Assembly: GCA_963804825.1 (NCBI GenBank)
Contig: CAWDRV010000001.1
Span: 558,001 to 622,000, forward strand
Reading direction: 5' to 3'
DNA length: 64,000 bases
From: JBKQVT01 sp963804825
GTDB taxonomy: Bacteria > Planctomycetota > Planctomycetia > Pirellulales > Thermoguttaceae
Shown: one piece after another, positions 20,041 through 28,017 of the stretch
Numbering within the stretch: position 1 is the stretch's first letter
Layout: each line of letters begins with the position of its first letter
Translations under genes and position numbers: made by a program
The notes under the pieces: model-generated
What the model saw: only the letters and a program-made list of their open reading frames with translations
Told to the model about the DNA's origin: nothing
The model's database searches: none

Positions 20041-20073
20041 GATTTAGGGATTTGGGGATTTAGGGATTTTGGG
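20041..20073. repeat. Family A repeat upstream of tape measure
   Basis: GGATTTAGGGATTTGGGGAT and continuation, just upstream of the tape measure start. A second copy in the other orientation is at 20229-20262 (CTAATCCCCAATCCCCAATC). Between them 20074-20228 shows no convincing gene. Confidence 0.65.
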
Positions 20074-20253
20074 ACCGGGACGCAGGCCCACGCAGCGCAG
20101 CCGGAACGTTCGGCTGGCCAACTTCAGCAACCGCCGCAGGCGGACGGCCGCAGGGACCTGCGGGTCGGGCAACGCCTCCAGTTGGATCGTGAACCGCTCG
20201 TTATTTCGCGCAAATGTTCTGCCACCGGCCTCTAATCCCCAATCCCCAATCCC

Positions 20254-21131
20254 TCATAGTTGCTCCAATGCCCACAGGTCGGTCGCCGTCGGCCGGTAGC
20301 TCGGGTCCAGGCCACGGGCCCAGCGGAGGAACTCCCGCCAGCGCGAGAGGCCGCTCAACCCTCCGGCGCCGTCGTCGCCTCCGTCGTCAGTTTTTTTTTG
20401 CACCAGGCCCGGCGCGTGGGCACGTCGGCCAGGGCGTCCAGCACAGCGGCCGCGGTCGCGGTGCTCAACAGCCCCAGCATGGCCACCTCGGTCCGCCCGA
20501 GGCAATAGTTGGCCGCCAGGGCGGTCACCGCGCCGTCGATGATCTGGTCGAACTCGACCAGGGCCGTCGTCTTTCCGCCGTCGCCGTCGCCCTCGGCCTT
20601 CACCGTCGCGCCGCTGCGGGCATCGTCCCAGCGGAGCGCGAGGTCCCACAGGTGGGCCAACCGGGGCAGCACCTTGCTCTCCTTCCACTTTCCCTCGGCG
20701 TCGAGGTCGAGGACCTCCGGCAGGTTGCAGTACCACCGCAGGTCGCCGTCCTGCTCGATCCAGCCGCGGGCAATCGGCACGAGCCAGTTCCGGCCATCCA
20801 GCAGCGTGACCTCGTGGCCGCGGAGCGGCTGATCGCGCAGCAGATCGGCCGGCCCGGGCGGGGCGTCCTTCGCGTAGCCGACCCAGACGGACCCGGCCGG
20901 CTTTGCATCGACCAGCGGCCGCCAGACCTGGCGGTCGGGAAAATACCCGACCTGGTCGGAAGGGACGCGCTCCTCGTCGGCCACGACGACGCCGCCGCCG
21001 CCGCCCGGTCCGCCGGTCACGCCGCGTCGAGAGCAGCCGCGGCGGAGGGCATATCCCAGTCCGGTGGCGCGGCAGTCGTCGAGCGAAACGCCTGCGGCGC
21101 GGCCAGCGAGGTAGAAGAGGAAGGCGGGCAT
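20254..21131 (-). CDS. Tail assembly chaperone with predicted -1 frameshift extension
   Basis: The zero-frame product runs from 21131 (MPAFLFYLAGRAAGVSLDDC) to a stop at 20355, 258 residues. Near its end the coding strand has nine A (codons AAA AAA AAA at 20399-20391). A -1 slip on A_AAA_AAA enters the frame that continues TDDGGDDGAGGLSGL, then SRWREFLRWARGLDPSYRPT and DLWALEQL, stopping at 20254, a longer product by about 33 residues. Siphoviruses such as lambda make a short and a long chaperone (gpG, gpGT) by exactly such a -1 slip, and the gene lies directly before the tape measure, as here. The protein is larger than gpG and I see no sequence motif, so the call rests on position plus slippery site. 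Confidence 0.7.
20391..20399 (-). promoter_or_regulatory. A9 slippery run for -1 ribosomal frameshift
   Basis: Nine consecutive A on the coding strand, placed so that the zero frame reads TGC AAA AAA AAA CTG. This fits the X_XXX_YYZ tandem slippage rule. The downstream GAGGC (about 20 bases on) can pair with GCCTC further on, a possible stimulatory stem. Confidence 0.65.
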
Positions 21132-21147
21132 GGCGGGATTTAGGGAT
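21128..21147. repeat. Family A repeat supplying a stop codon
   Basis: GGCGGGATTTAGGGATTTTG. On the minus strand it encodes the last residues (Asn-Pro) and TAA stop of the 88-residue gene and ends at the next ATG. Confidence 0.6.
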
Positions 21148-21406
21148 TTTGGACGGGGTCGAAGTCGAGGTCTTGCTCGGGATCGAACCCGAAAAGGTCC
21201 AGGACTTCGACGCCCGGCTCCAGGAAGATGGTGCCGATCGGGTGGCCGATGCCGTGGGGAATGTTTTCGATCAGGGCGTCGCGGCAGAGCCGGATGGAAA
21301 GGGTCTGCGCACCGGCAGAGGGGGATTGGTCAGGCGCGCCGTCGCCCGCGAGCCAGGCGGCCCAGGCCTCGTCGCCGTCGTCGTTTTGGTTGAAAAGTTC
21401 GCTCAT
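21140..21406 (-). CDS. Small acidic protein between tail tube and assembly chaperone
   Basis: 88 residues, MSELFNQNDDGDEAWAAWLA to FDPEQDLDFDPVQNP, strongly acidic at both ends. Unknown. Its place between the tail tube and the frameshifted chaperone is where some phages carry an extra tail chaperone. The last codons and stop lie in a family A repeat. Confidence 0.5.
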   Translation of the reverse strand: MSELFNQNDDGDEAWAAWLAGDGAPDQSPSAGAQTLSIRLCRDALIENIPHGIGHPIGTIFLEPGVEVLDLFGFDPEQDLDFDPVQNP

Positions 21407-21448
21407 GGCAAAAACCTCTCCAGGAAAGGGTCGGGTCGGATGGTGGAA

Positions 21449-22372
21449 CTAGGCCGAGGGGAGCATGGCCTCCGTGTCGATGATCAACGGGGCATTGGTC
21501 CCGTCGAAATAAAGCGGCATCGCCAGCGTCACCTCGGCCGCCTCGTTGCCCGAGGCGTCCACCGGCCGGTCGATGTAGGCCAGGCCCGCCGCGGTGAAAC
21601 TGATCTGGTCGGAGCCACTGGAAAACGTGCCGCCCATCGCACGCCGGCGGAGATAAAAGGACGTATCGAGGTGGGCCGTCGTCGTGCCGACCAGCGGAAT
21701 GCCCAGCTCACCCATCCAGGTCAGGTCGAGGCTCTTCATCGTCAGCTTGCTGTGGATAGCCCGGATCGTCGCCAGTGTGTCCCAGATGTCGCCGTCGGCC
21801 GCCTCGCCCAGGGCGTCGATGCCGAAATCGATCTCCCAGGACCGCTTACCGTCAAGCGGGATGCCCGCCACCATGGACGGCCCCAGCGTGAACCGCTCGT
21901 CGTCGACCAGCGGCGAAGGCAACGCGACCGCATCGGTGATGACCACCGGATCGTTCGTGCCATCCCATGTGATCACCGCGTCGTAGCTGAGCGTAGCGTC
22001 GCCGCCGTGATTGACCGAGAGGGTCTTGGGGACGAGGATGCCGCAGATGAAGGCGAATTTCCGATGCGACGAGCCGATCGCCCGCGTGCCGCCATCGGCG
22101 TATTTTTGGGCGTAAAGTGCCAAACCGCCCGCCATGTTGGCAATCGAGGCCCCCGTGGTGGCGCAGGCGCCCAGGGCCGTGGCGATCGCCCGGGTGGTGA
22201 AACTGGGGGCGATCTTTTGGGCGTAGAGGGCGAGGATTTGGGCATAGACCGCGCCGCTGGAGGTCTCGCCCTTCACGTCGCTGCCGGTGACGATGTTCTG
22301 GGTCGTGATGCCGCCCAGCAGCGTGGGGCCGATGCTGACGCCGTAGAGGCCGAATTTGTTTTGGAGAGACAT
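21449..22372 (-). CDS. Probable major tail (tube) protein
   Basis: 307 residues, MSLQNKFGLYGVSIGPTLLG. Regular alternating strands with few charged clusters, e.g. SKLTMKSLDLTWMGELGIPL and SGSDQISFTAAGLAYIDRPV; no signal peptide. Size, beta-rich composition and location between the connector proteins and the chaperone/tape-measure pair match gpV-type tail tube proteins. No specific family signature was recognised, so the call is by order. Confidence 0.6.
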   Translation of the reverse strand: MSLQNKFGLYGVSIGPTLLGGITTQNIVTGSDVKGETSSGAVYAQILALYAQKIAPSFTTRAIATALGACATTGASIANMAGGLALYAQKYADGGTRAIGSSHRKFAFICGILVPKTLSVNHGGDATLSYDAVITWDGTNDPVVITDAVALPSPLVDDERFTLGPSMVAGIPLDGKRSWEIDFGIDALGEAADGDIWDTLATIRAIHSKLTMKSLDLTWMGELGIPLVGTTTAHLDTSFYLRRRAMGGTFSSGSDQISFTAAGLAYIDRPVDASGNEAAEVTLAMPLYFDGTNAPLIIDTEAMLPSA

Positions 22373-22400
22373 GATTGGCTCCGGTGCTTGCGAAGGAAGA

Positions 22401-22949
22401 TTAATGCGCGTGGAAAAAGGCGATGATGTCTTCGGCCTGAAAGGCGTCCCACTCGCGCTTCAGCTCGTCGCCGACCATGCCGGCCAGGACCGCGCCCTCG
22501 GCCGGCGAGACGCGGGTCAGTTCATCGCGCATGTCGATCTGGCTGTACGGATTCTTGAAGTTGGCCTTGTTGGCCTGCGGCAGGGCGATGCGGCAGCCGC
22601 TCCGCGTGCTGGTGGCGGTGGCCGTGATGCTGGCGATCCGGCTCATCGCCCGCAGCCCGGGGTCTCCGCTCCAGACCAACGGAAGGGTATGGCCCTTGTA
22701 ACGCTGCTTCCGGCCGGTGTAGGAACGGAAGAATTGCTTGGTGGAAAGCCCGGACTGTTCGCCGCTCCGCGGCGTGTAGTGGTACTCGGCCGCGCCTTCG
22801 TGGGTGAAGTGTTTTTCGCGGAAATGCTCATGCCAATACCTGCCGACCTTCAACCAGGCCTTGCGCTTAACCTCGTTCATCGCACGGACACTGAAGACGC
22901 GCGAGTCGGGAACGGCGCCCTTGTACTTGATGACGATCTTGCTGATCAT
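22401..22949 (-). CDS. Head-tail joining / tail completion protein (gpZ-like position)
   Basis: 182 residues from ATG 22949, preceded by GCGGAGGGCCGAAGG; the frame is open further upstream but reads into the preceding gene. Basic N-terminal helix (MNEVKRKAWLKVGRYWHEHF), then KQFFRSYTGRKQRYKGHTLP. This helical, basic style and location before the tail tube fit the gpZ/HK97 gp10-type neck proteins. A GGCCCTCCGC repeat overlaps the gap. Confidence 0.55.
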   Translation of the reverse strand: MISKIVIKYKGAVPDSRVFSVRAMNEVKRKAWLKVGRYWHEHFREKHFTHEGAAEYHYTPRSGEQSGLSTKQFFRSYTGRKQRYKGHTLPLVWSGDPGLRAMSRIASITATATSTRSGCRIALPQANKANFKNPYSQIDMRDELTRVSPAEGAVLAGMVGDELKREWDAFQAEDIIAFFHAH

Positions 22950-22969
22950 CCTTCGGCCCTCCGCTCTCT

Positions 22970-23524
22970 TTACAGCCCGCGCCATTCGAGGCTGATCTCG
23001 ACGCCCTGCCAGACGCCTTGGGTCGGGACTTCCTTGGGATGGCCCCAATAAGGGCCGGCGTCAACGTGCAGCGCATGGAACGCCAGGTAGCCGGGCTGCC
23101 CCGACAGGGCGCACAGCCCGTCGATGATCGCCCCGATCGTGTTCTTCCATAGGAGGTTGGCGTCCGAGGTGGGCTCATCGCCCAACGAGTCCGGGCAATT
23201 CTGGTACAGCCGCAGTTTCAGCTTGCCCCGCTCCTGGAACTCGAACGTGTGGCCGACGGCCTCCATCACCTGCGAGAAGCCGCGGTCCTCATCGGTGTAG
23301 ACGACCGCGCAGGGACGAATGGTCTTCAGGTCGTCGGCCGTGTGGGCGTCTTGGCCAGCGGCCGGCGAAGGAAAACCCTCGTGGTAGATGCGCAAGAGGG
23401 CTGTCGCCACGGCCGTGTCCGGGTCGGTCGCCCCAAGCCAGGTCTGCACTGCGGGCACGGCGGCCAGCATCTGCCGCAGGTTTTCTTGGGCCAGCGATAG
23501 GGAGCCGGAGGCCGTTGCGGTCAC
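22970..23524 (-). CDS. Tail terminator-like protein (gpU-like position)
   Basis: 184 residues from GTG 23524, which overlaps the upstream TGA (GTGA). Sequence SLSLAQENLRQMLAAVPAVQ, then TIRPCAVVYTDEDRGFSQVM and LKLRLYQNCPDSLGD, ending in GVWQGVEISLEWRGL. The N-terminal helix followed by strands containing 'AVVY' and a closing strand pair resembles tail terminator folds. Function inferred from order between the head genes and tail tube. Confidence 0.55.
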   Translation of the reverse strand: MTATASGSLSLAQENLRQMLAAVPAVQTWLGATDPDTAVATALLRIYHEGFPSPAAGQDAHTADDLKTIRPCAVVYTDEDRGFSQVMEAVGHTFEFQERGKLKLRLYQNCPDSLGDEPTSDANLLWKNTIGAIIDGLCALSGQPGYLAFHALHVDAGPYWGHPKEVPTQGVWQGVEISLEWRGL

Positions 23525-23817
23525 GATCGCCTCCGCTTGGGGTGCTCGAGCTCGTGGATCCGCCGCTCGTGGTCTTCGATCTGATCGCTGTGGTGGACGC
23601 AGACGGGGCCCTTGCCTTCGCTGAGGACCTTTAGGATGGCCTGGATCCCGCCGAGCTTCCAGAAGAACGTCGCAATGGTGGCGACAGTGCCGATGATACT
23701 GACGATGATCGAGACGACGTAATAGGCCTGGGTGGCGTCGGCGACAACCTGGTCTTTGGCCACGGCCGCGCCGCCGATTGCGGCCAGCATAGTGAGGCAA
23801 CGAATGGCTTGGTTCAT
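23521..23817 (-). CDS. Small membrane protein in the connector block
   Basis: 98 residues. Hydrophobic N-terminus (residues 5-20), a clear membrane helix at about 32-54 (YYVVSIIVSIIGTVATIATF), then a charged tail EDHERRIHELEHPKRRRS likely facing the cytoplasm. The layout recalls XhlA/holin-like proteins, but the position between head-tail genes is odd for a holin. Both ends overlap neighbours by 4 bases (ATGA and GTGA), so it is co-translated with structural genes. Confidence 0.6.
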   Translation of the reverse strand: MNQAIRCLTMLAAIGGAAVAKDQVVADATQAYYVVSIIVSIIGTVATIATFFWKLGGIQAILKVLSEGKGPVCVHHSDQIEDHERRIHELEHPKRRRS

Positions 23818-24206
23818 ATTCGCCTCCTGTAGCCGGGCCGGGTGACTTCCGCCGAGGCGATCTGCACCAAGCGGACCTCGGCCGTGCTGGCCGACACCGC
23901 GTGAACGGCGTCGACCGCATAGATCGACGAGTCGATTTGGAACTGGGCGAGCATCTGGTTTCCCGGCGACCAGAACGGCAACGCCGGATCGAACGGGAAG
24001 ACCACCTCGCGGTAGGTCTTGTATTTGCGGCCGTCCTGGCCGTCGGATTCTTCGGTCCGCTCCGGCCCGAGCATCGCGTCATAAGGACCGGCGGGCGCGG
24101 CCTCGGGCTGCAGCAAGTAGACGGCCGCGGTGCGGCAGAGGTATTGGCGGAAGGCCGGCAGGGCCACCGATTGGTAGATTTCATCGAATGCCGCGAGCGC
24201 ACCCAT
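23814..24206 (-). CDS. Head-tail connector block protein, unknown
   Basis: 130 residues, MGALAAFDEIYQSVALPAFR; central GRKYKTYREVVFPFDPALPF and SSIYAVDAVHAVSASTAEVR. Small alpha/beta protein. It stands where lambda has FII/Z. Stop codon overlaps the start of the next gene. Confidence 0.5.
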   Translation of the reverse strand: MGALAAFDEIYQSVALPAFRQYLCRTAAVYLLQPEAAPAGPYDAMLGPERTEESDGQDGRKYKTYREVVFPFDPALPFWSPGNQMLAQFQIDSSIYAVDAVHAVSASTAEVRLVQIASAEVTRPGYRRRI

Positions 24207-24319
24207 GCCGTCATCCTCCCAAAATCACGCGGCGGCGCGGCAGCGGGTGAAAAGCAAAAAAGCCCCGCCACCGAGCCGTCGCCGTTTCCGTTGCAGTCGC
24301 CATCGCCGTGGCGATCGCA

Positions 24320-25909
24320 CTAGCCGGCCGAAGGCGGCAACGGTTCGCTCCGCGCGATGCGGGCCTGGATGGCCCGGACCGCGAATTCCAGGTTGACGCC
24401 GGGCTCCAGGCTCAGCGTGGCCAGCGTCGCGCCGGCGGCGAGTTGGGCGGTGCCGCATCTCGCGGCGCGGCGCAGGCTGATCTTGTATTGTTGGCCACCG
24501 GGGGCCGTGGCCGGGGTCGCGGCCGGCGTTGCCGGCGAGGGCTCGGCGGTGACCGGGGCGGTCGCCGCGGTCGTGGACGCTGCCGGGACTGCCGCGGCCG
24601 CCGTTGCGACCGTCGGGGCGATGGCATCGTTGCTGGCCACTGGGCTCGGAGGCGATCCTGGGGCCACAGGCGCAACGACTTCCGGAGCCGGGGTGTTTGC
24701 CGGGGCTGCCTGGTTTGACAGGTCGGGCGCAGCTTGCCCAGCATCCGGCGTCGCCGGGGCCGGCGTGGGGGTCGAGGTGGCCGGTACTGCCGGCGGGGCC
24801 ACCGTGGCGGCCGTCGCGGCCGACTGTGCGGCCGGGTCTCCGACCGAAGCCATCGGGCCGACCGCCGCCTGGTCCGCGACAGGCGCGGGCGTGGGCGATG
24901 TAGGGGCGGCATCCGGCGCCGGCGGCTCGGCTGGGGCCGCGGGCGTCGGCGCGGCTGGCGTGGCGCTCGGCGTGGCGGCCGGTGCAGAGGTCGCGGCCGG
25001 ACCGGAAGCCGTTGCGGCGGAGGGATCGGGCGCTGAGGTCGCCGGAGCCGCTGCTGTGGCGGTCGGATCGGGCTGGAACGTCGCGGCTGGCATTGCCGAC
25101 GAGGGCTCGGCAGTGACCGGGGCGGTCGCCGCGGTCGTGGACGCTGCCGGGACTGCCGCGGCCGCCGTTGCGACCGTCGGGGCGATGGCATCGTTGCCCG
25201 CCACTGGGCTCGGAGGCGATCCTGGGGCCACAGGCGCAACGACTTCCGGAGCCGGGGTGTTTGCCGGGGCTGCCTGGTTTGACAGGTCGGGCGCAGCTTG
25301 CCCAGCATCCGGGGTCGCCGGGGCCGATGGGGCGGTCGCGGGCGGCGGTACGGCCTGCGGGGCCACCGTGGTTGCCACGGTCGCCGGCTGTGGGGCCGAA
25401 TCCGCGACGGGAGCGGTCGGGGCAACCGGCGCCTGGTCCGCGACAGGCGCGGGCGTGGGCGACGTGGGCGCGGCATCCGAGGCGGCCGCCGTTGTCGTTG
25501 CCGTCGCCGTCGCCGGCGGCTCGGCTGGGGCCGCGGGCGATGGCGTGACCGGCGCGGCAACCGGAGCCGCGGTCGAGGCGGACGGCGCGACGGTCGGATC
25601 GGGTTGCGGCGCAGCGGCCGGTGTCGCCGTTGCCGCCGGGGCAGCGGCCTGGACGGTCGGATCGGGCTGGGACGCTGCGGCGGGCGCAGCAGTCGTTGCC
25701 GGATCGGGCGTGGCAGCCGGGGCAGCGGCCTGGACGGTCGGATCGGGCTGTGATGCCGCGGCGGGCACGGCAGTCGTTGCCGGATCGGGGGCAGCGGCCG
25801 GCGGGACGGTCGGGGCCGCGGCTGCCGGGGCCGCGGGCGGCGCCTGGACGGCGGCCGCGGCCGGGTCCGTCGCCGGAGCGGCCTGGGCGGTGGTTCCATC
25901 AGTGGACAT
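24320..25909 (-). CDS. Pro/Ala-rich low-complexity virion protein with C-terminal domain
   Basis: 529 residues. Residues 1-465 are almost only Ala, Pro, Thr, Val, Asp and Ser in PAPA-like repeats (QPDPTVQAAAPAATPDPATT); two copies of a 75-residue unit derive from 226-bp direct repeats. Residues 468-529 are an ordinary small domain (YKISLRRAARCGTAQLAAGA, LSLEPGVNLEFAVRAIQARI). It lies right after the capsid gene in the transcript, where lambda has FI. A long extended stalk with a small binding head on the capsid is one reading. Opposite-strand and other-frame open frames here are composition artefacts. The reading frame stays intact across repeats, so it is under selection as protein. Confidence 0.7.
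   Translation of the reverse strand: MSTDGTTAQAAPATDPAAAAVQAPPAAPAAAAPTVPPAAAPDPATTAVPAAASQPDPTVQAAAPAATPDPATTAAPAAASQPDPTVQAAAPAATATPAAAPQPDPTVAPSASTAAPVAAPVTPSPAAPAEPPATATATTTAAASDAAPTSPTPAPVADQAPVAPTAPVADSAPQPATVATTVAPQAVPPPATAPSAPATPDAGQAAPDLSNQAAPANTPAPEVVAPVAPGSPPSPVAGNDAIAPTVATAAAAVPAASTTAATAPVTAEPSSAMPAATFQPDPTATAAAPATSAPDPSAATASGPAATSAPAATPSATPAAPTPAAPAEPPAPDAAPTSPTPAPVADQAAVGPMASVGDPAAQSAATAATVAPPAVPATSTPTPAPATPDAGQAAPDLSNQAAPANTPAPEVVAPVAPGSPPSPVASNDAIAPTVATAAAAVPAASTTAATAPVTAEPSPATPAATPATAPGGQQYKISLRRAARCGTAQLAAGATLATLSLEPGVNLEFAVRAIQARIARSEPLPPSAG
24537..24762 (-). repeat. Direct repeat copy 1 inside Pro/Ala-rich gene
   Basis: 226 bp repeated at 25101-25326 with a few substitutions. 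Offset 564 bp, exactly 188 codons, so the duplication keeps frame. Confidence 0.85.
25101..25326 (-). repeat. Direct repeat copy 2 inside Pro/Ala-rich gene
   Basis: Second copy of the 226-bp unit at 24537-24762. Confidence 0.85.
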
Positions 25910-25944
25910 GACTTTGTTCTCTCGCTGAAAAGTGGTGGATTTGA

Positions 25945-25980
25945 TGGTCTAAGCTCTAGGCCTAAGACCTAAGTTCTCGG
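25945..25980. repeat. Family B repeat after capsid gene
   Basis: GGTCTAAGCTCTAGGCCTAA and GACCTAAGTTCTCGG between the capsid stop and the Pro/Ala-rich gene. Confidence 0.6.
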
Positions 25981-25983
25981 CGT

Positions 25984-26994
25984 TCACTCTCCGCTTCCGC
26001 TGCCGGTGCCGCTGGCGTTGATTCCGGTGATGAGCATACCCATCTCCTGGTAGATGATCTTCTCCTCGGTCTGATTGCGGACGCGCACGACGTCGCCGCG
26101 AATCCGTTCCTCGCGGTAGGTCTCGATGGTGCCGCCGATCGAGCTGCCGTCGGCGCCCCAGTGCATGGTGCGTCCAATGCACGGCTCGCGCATGTCATTG
26201 GTCCTGGCCACGCGGCCGACCCAGCAGTAGTCGTCGGGCCAGATCTGCGAGATCGCGCGGTCTTGGCCCTCGTTGGCCATGTTCTGCGCGCCGCCGGCCA
26301 CGAAGACGTAGTCGAGGTCGAAGACCATGGCCAGCATCGCCGGGCCGATGTCGGCGGCCCGGATGCGATCGCCAGCACCGCGGGCCATGACGTTTTCGCG
26401 GATCGCCTGCTGCTGGCGGACGTCGCGGTACTTTTTCCGGTTGATCGCCAGGGCATTCGGCCAGATGCCCGAGTTCTCCCAGGCCGCGACGACCGCGGCG
26501 TTGACGTCGAAGATGGCGTCGGCCGTCTCCTGGTTCTCGGTGGTCCAGGGGATGTCAACGGGGTACGCCTGCGCGCCGCCGACCAGCGCCGGGTTGAACA
26601 CCTGGGCGGCGATCCGCTGCTCCATCGAGCGCAGAACCGCGTCGTAGGCCCTGGCGGCGCAAACCATCTCGAAGTCGAAGTAGTATTGGTACATCTTCGC
26701 TTCCTTGTCGGAGATGGGTTCCTCGGCGCCATGCTCCTGCGTGGCGTAGGTGTTCGGGAGGAACTCCCACGTCCCGCGGCTGTAGCCGCCGTCGGCCGCG
26801 CGGTCCGTATTGCGGTTCTGGAGCAATTGCTCCAAGGGGATGCGGCCGAAAGTGCCAGCCTCGAGCTGGGTCTCGAAGACGGGCAGCACCTTCAGGCCGA
26901 TGAATCCCTGGCGGTCCATGGCCAGATCGAACTCCATCAGGCCGTTGAGAATGTCCGGCCGCAGGGTTGCAAGTGATGTGGAGGGAAAACCCAT
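25984..26994 (-). CDS. Major capsid protein (HK97-fold / gpE-type)
   Basis: 336 residues. N-terminal LRPDILNGLMEFDLAMDRQG, FIGLKVLPVFETQLEAGTFG and QNRNTDRAADGGYSRGTW, then DKEAKMYQYYFDFEMVCAAR, are a pattern I know from capsid proteins of lambda-type and related tailed phages. The middle has AINRKKYRDVRQQQAIRENV and MVFDLDYVFVAGG. No cleavable delta domain is evident; a separate nested scaffold lies upstream. The gene follows the decoration gene, as D-E in lambda. It is the most conserved-looking late gene and unbroken. Confidence 0.85.
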   Translation of the reverse strand: MGFPSTSLATLRPDILNGLMEFDLAMDRQGFIGLKVLPVFETQLEAGTFGRIPLEQLLQNRNTDRAADGGYSRGTWEFLPNTYATQEHGAEEPISDKEAKMYQYYFDFEMVCAARAYDAVLRSMEQRIAAQVFNPALVGGAQAYPVDIPWTTENQETADAIFDVNAAVVAAWENSGIWPNALAINRKKYRDVRQQQAIRENVMARGAGDRIRAADIGPAMLAMVFDLDYVFVAGGAQNMANEGQDRAISQIWPDDYCWVGRVARTNDMREPCIGRTMHWGADGSSIGGTIETYREERIRGDVVRVRNQTEEKIIYQEMGMLITGINASGTGSGSGE

Positions 26995-27008
26995 GGTTCA
27001 GGTCTCGC

Positions 27009-27056
27009 TTATGGAAAAGGGGATTGGGGGCTGGGGGTTGGGGCTAGGGCTCATCA
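27009..27056. repeat. Degenerate family A repeat upstream of capsid gene product start
   Basis: AAAAGGGGATTGGGGGCTGG and GGGTTGGGGCTAGGGCTC between the decoration and capsid genes. Confidence 0.55.
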
Positions 27057-27962
27057 GCCTCGGGCATCGACGGAAAACTGCACGCTTCCGATCTGGATCA
27101 CGGCGCCGGTCGTGCCGCCGGTGTCGTTGCAGACGCCGGTCAGCTCGCAATCCAGCACCTGGCCGGGGACCAGGGCGGTGGAAGTGATTGCGAAAGTGAG
27201 CACGGTCATCGTCGCGGTCAGGGGCTGGGCGGAGGTCGTCACGAGCTGGGCGCTGGCGCCGCCGGCGCCGTCGCCGGCGTAGATGGCCACGGCCAGCGTC
27301 GCGCCGACGTGGGGCAGGGCGCTGACGGCCGCCTTGACCTTCAGGCTGATGGCCTGCCCGGCTTGGTATTCCTGCGGCAGGGCGAAGCTGAACCGGCAAA
27401 CGTCGGTCTTACTGGCGGCACTGGCCGACTCGCCCACGACGAGCGGGCTTGCCGAGCCGAACGTGCCCGGCGTGATGCCGAAGGCCCCGGCGGGCGTGCC
27501 GGCGGCATTGCCCAGCAGCCCCAGCGTGCCGGCGGCGCGAAGGTCCGTGAGCGACTTGGTGTAAACGGCTTGGGCCGCGCCGGGGAGGAGCGCCGTGGGA
27601 AGCTGGATCATCTCGATGATGTCGCCCTCGGCGGTGGCCGCCTCCAGGGCGATGCCGGCCAGCACGGACCCGCTGCCGGCGACCTGGCCGGCGGCGGCCG
27701 CGTAGACGGGGCCCGCGCTGAAGGACCCGGCGGCAGTGACCTTCGTGGTGCCCTGGGCACTGATGAGCGCCACGGGGACGCCGGGGTCGGGCACATCGTC
27801 GGTGGCGAAGACGGGCCGCTGTGTGACGCCGACGCAATCCGTGTCGGTCGCGCCGGCCAGATTGAGCAGCTCGGTTGTCGGGTCGAGACGCACGCGGAGG
27901 AAGACGCCCAGCGAGCCGTTGGCCTGCAGGGTCTTGCAGCGGGATTCGACGTATTGGGACAT
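27054..27962 (-). CDS. Head decoration protein with extra C-terminal beta domain
   Basis: 302 residues from ATG 27962 (MSQYVESRCKTLQANGSLGV). Residues 1-125 resemble DUF2190/gpD-like capsid decoration proteins: repeated LAGATDTDCVGVTQRP and an AGPVYAAAAGQVAGSG strand-turn. Residues about 190-302 form a separate beta sandwich (CRFSFALPQEYQAGQAISLK, TLAVAIYAGDGAGGASAQLV, QIGSVQFSVDARG). The gene lies between the protease/scaffold and capsid genes, as lambda D. The added domain would project from the capsid and may bind glycans or other virions. Confidence 0.7.
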   Translation of the reverse strand: MSQYVESRCKTLQANGSLGVFLRVRLDPTTELLNLAGATDTDCVGVTQRPVFATDDVPDPGVPVALISAQGTTKVTAAGSFSAGPVYAAAAGQVAGSGSVLAGIALEAATAEGDIIEMIQLPTALLPGAAQAVYTKSLTDLRAAGTLGLLGNAAGTPAGAFGITPGTFGSASPLVVGESASAASKTDVCRFSFALPQEYQAGQAISLKVKAAVSALPHVGATLAVAIYAGDGAGGASAQLVTTSAQPLTATMTVLTFAITSTALVPGQVLDCELTGVCNDTGGTTGAVIQIGSVQFSVDARG

Positions 27963-28017
27963 GGCTTTGACCTCGAGAAAAAGGTGGGATTCTAGGTTCC
28001 AGGTGGCGGACTGCGGG

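Noticed and set aside
24357..25928. 523-residue plus-strand open frame (Gly/Ala/Val-rich) opposite the Pro/Ala-rich gene, and an Arg/Pro frame on the minus strand
   Set aside because: Pure mirror of the GC-rich repeat: no ribosome-binding site, monotone composition; the minus-strand Ala/Pro frame fits the operon and has a normal C-terminal domain.
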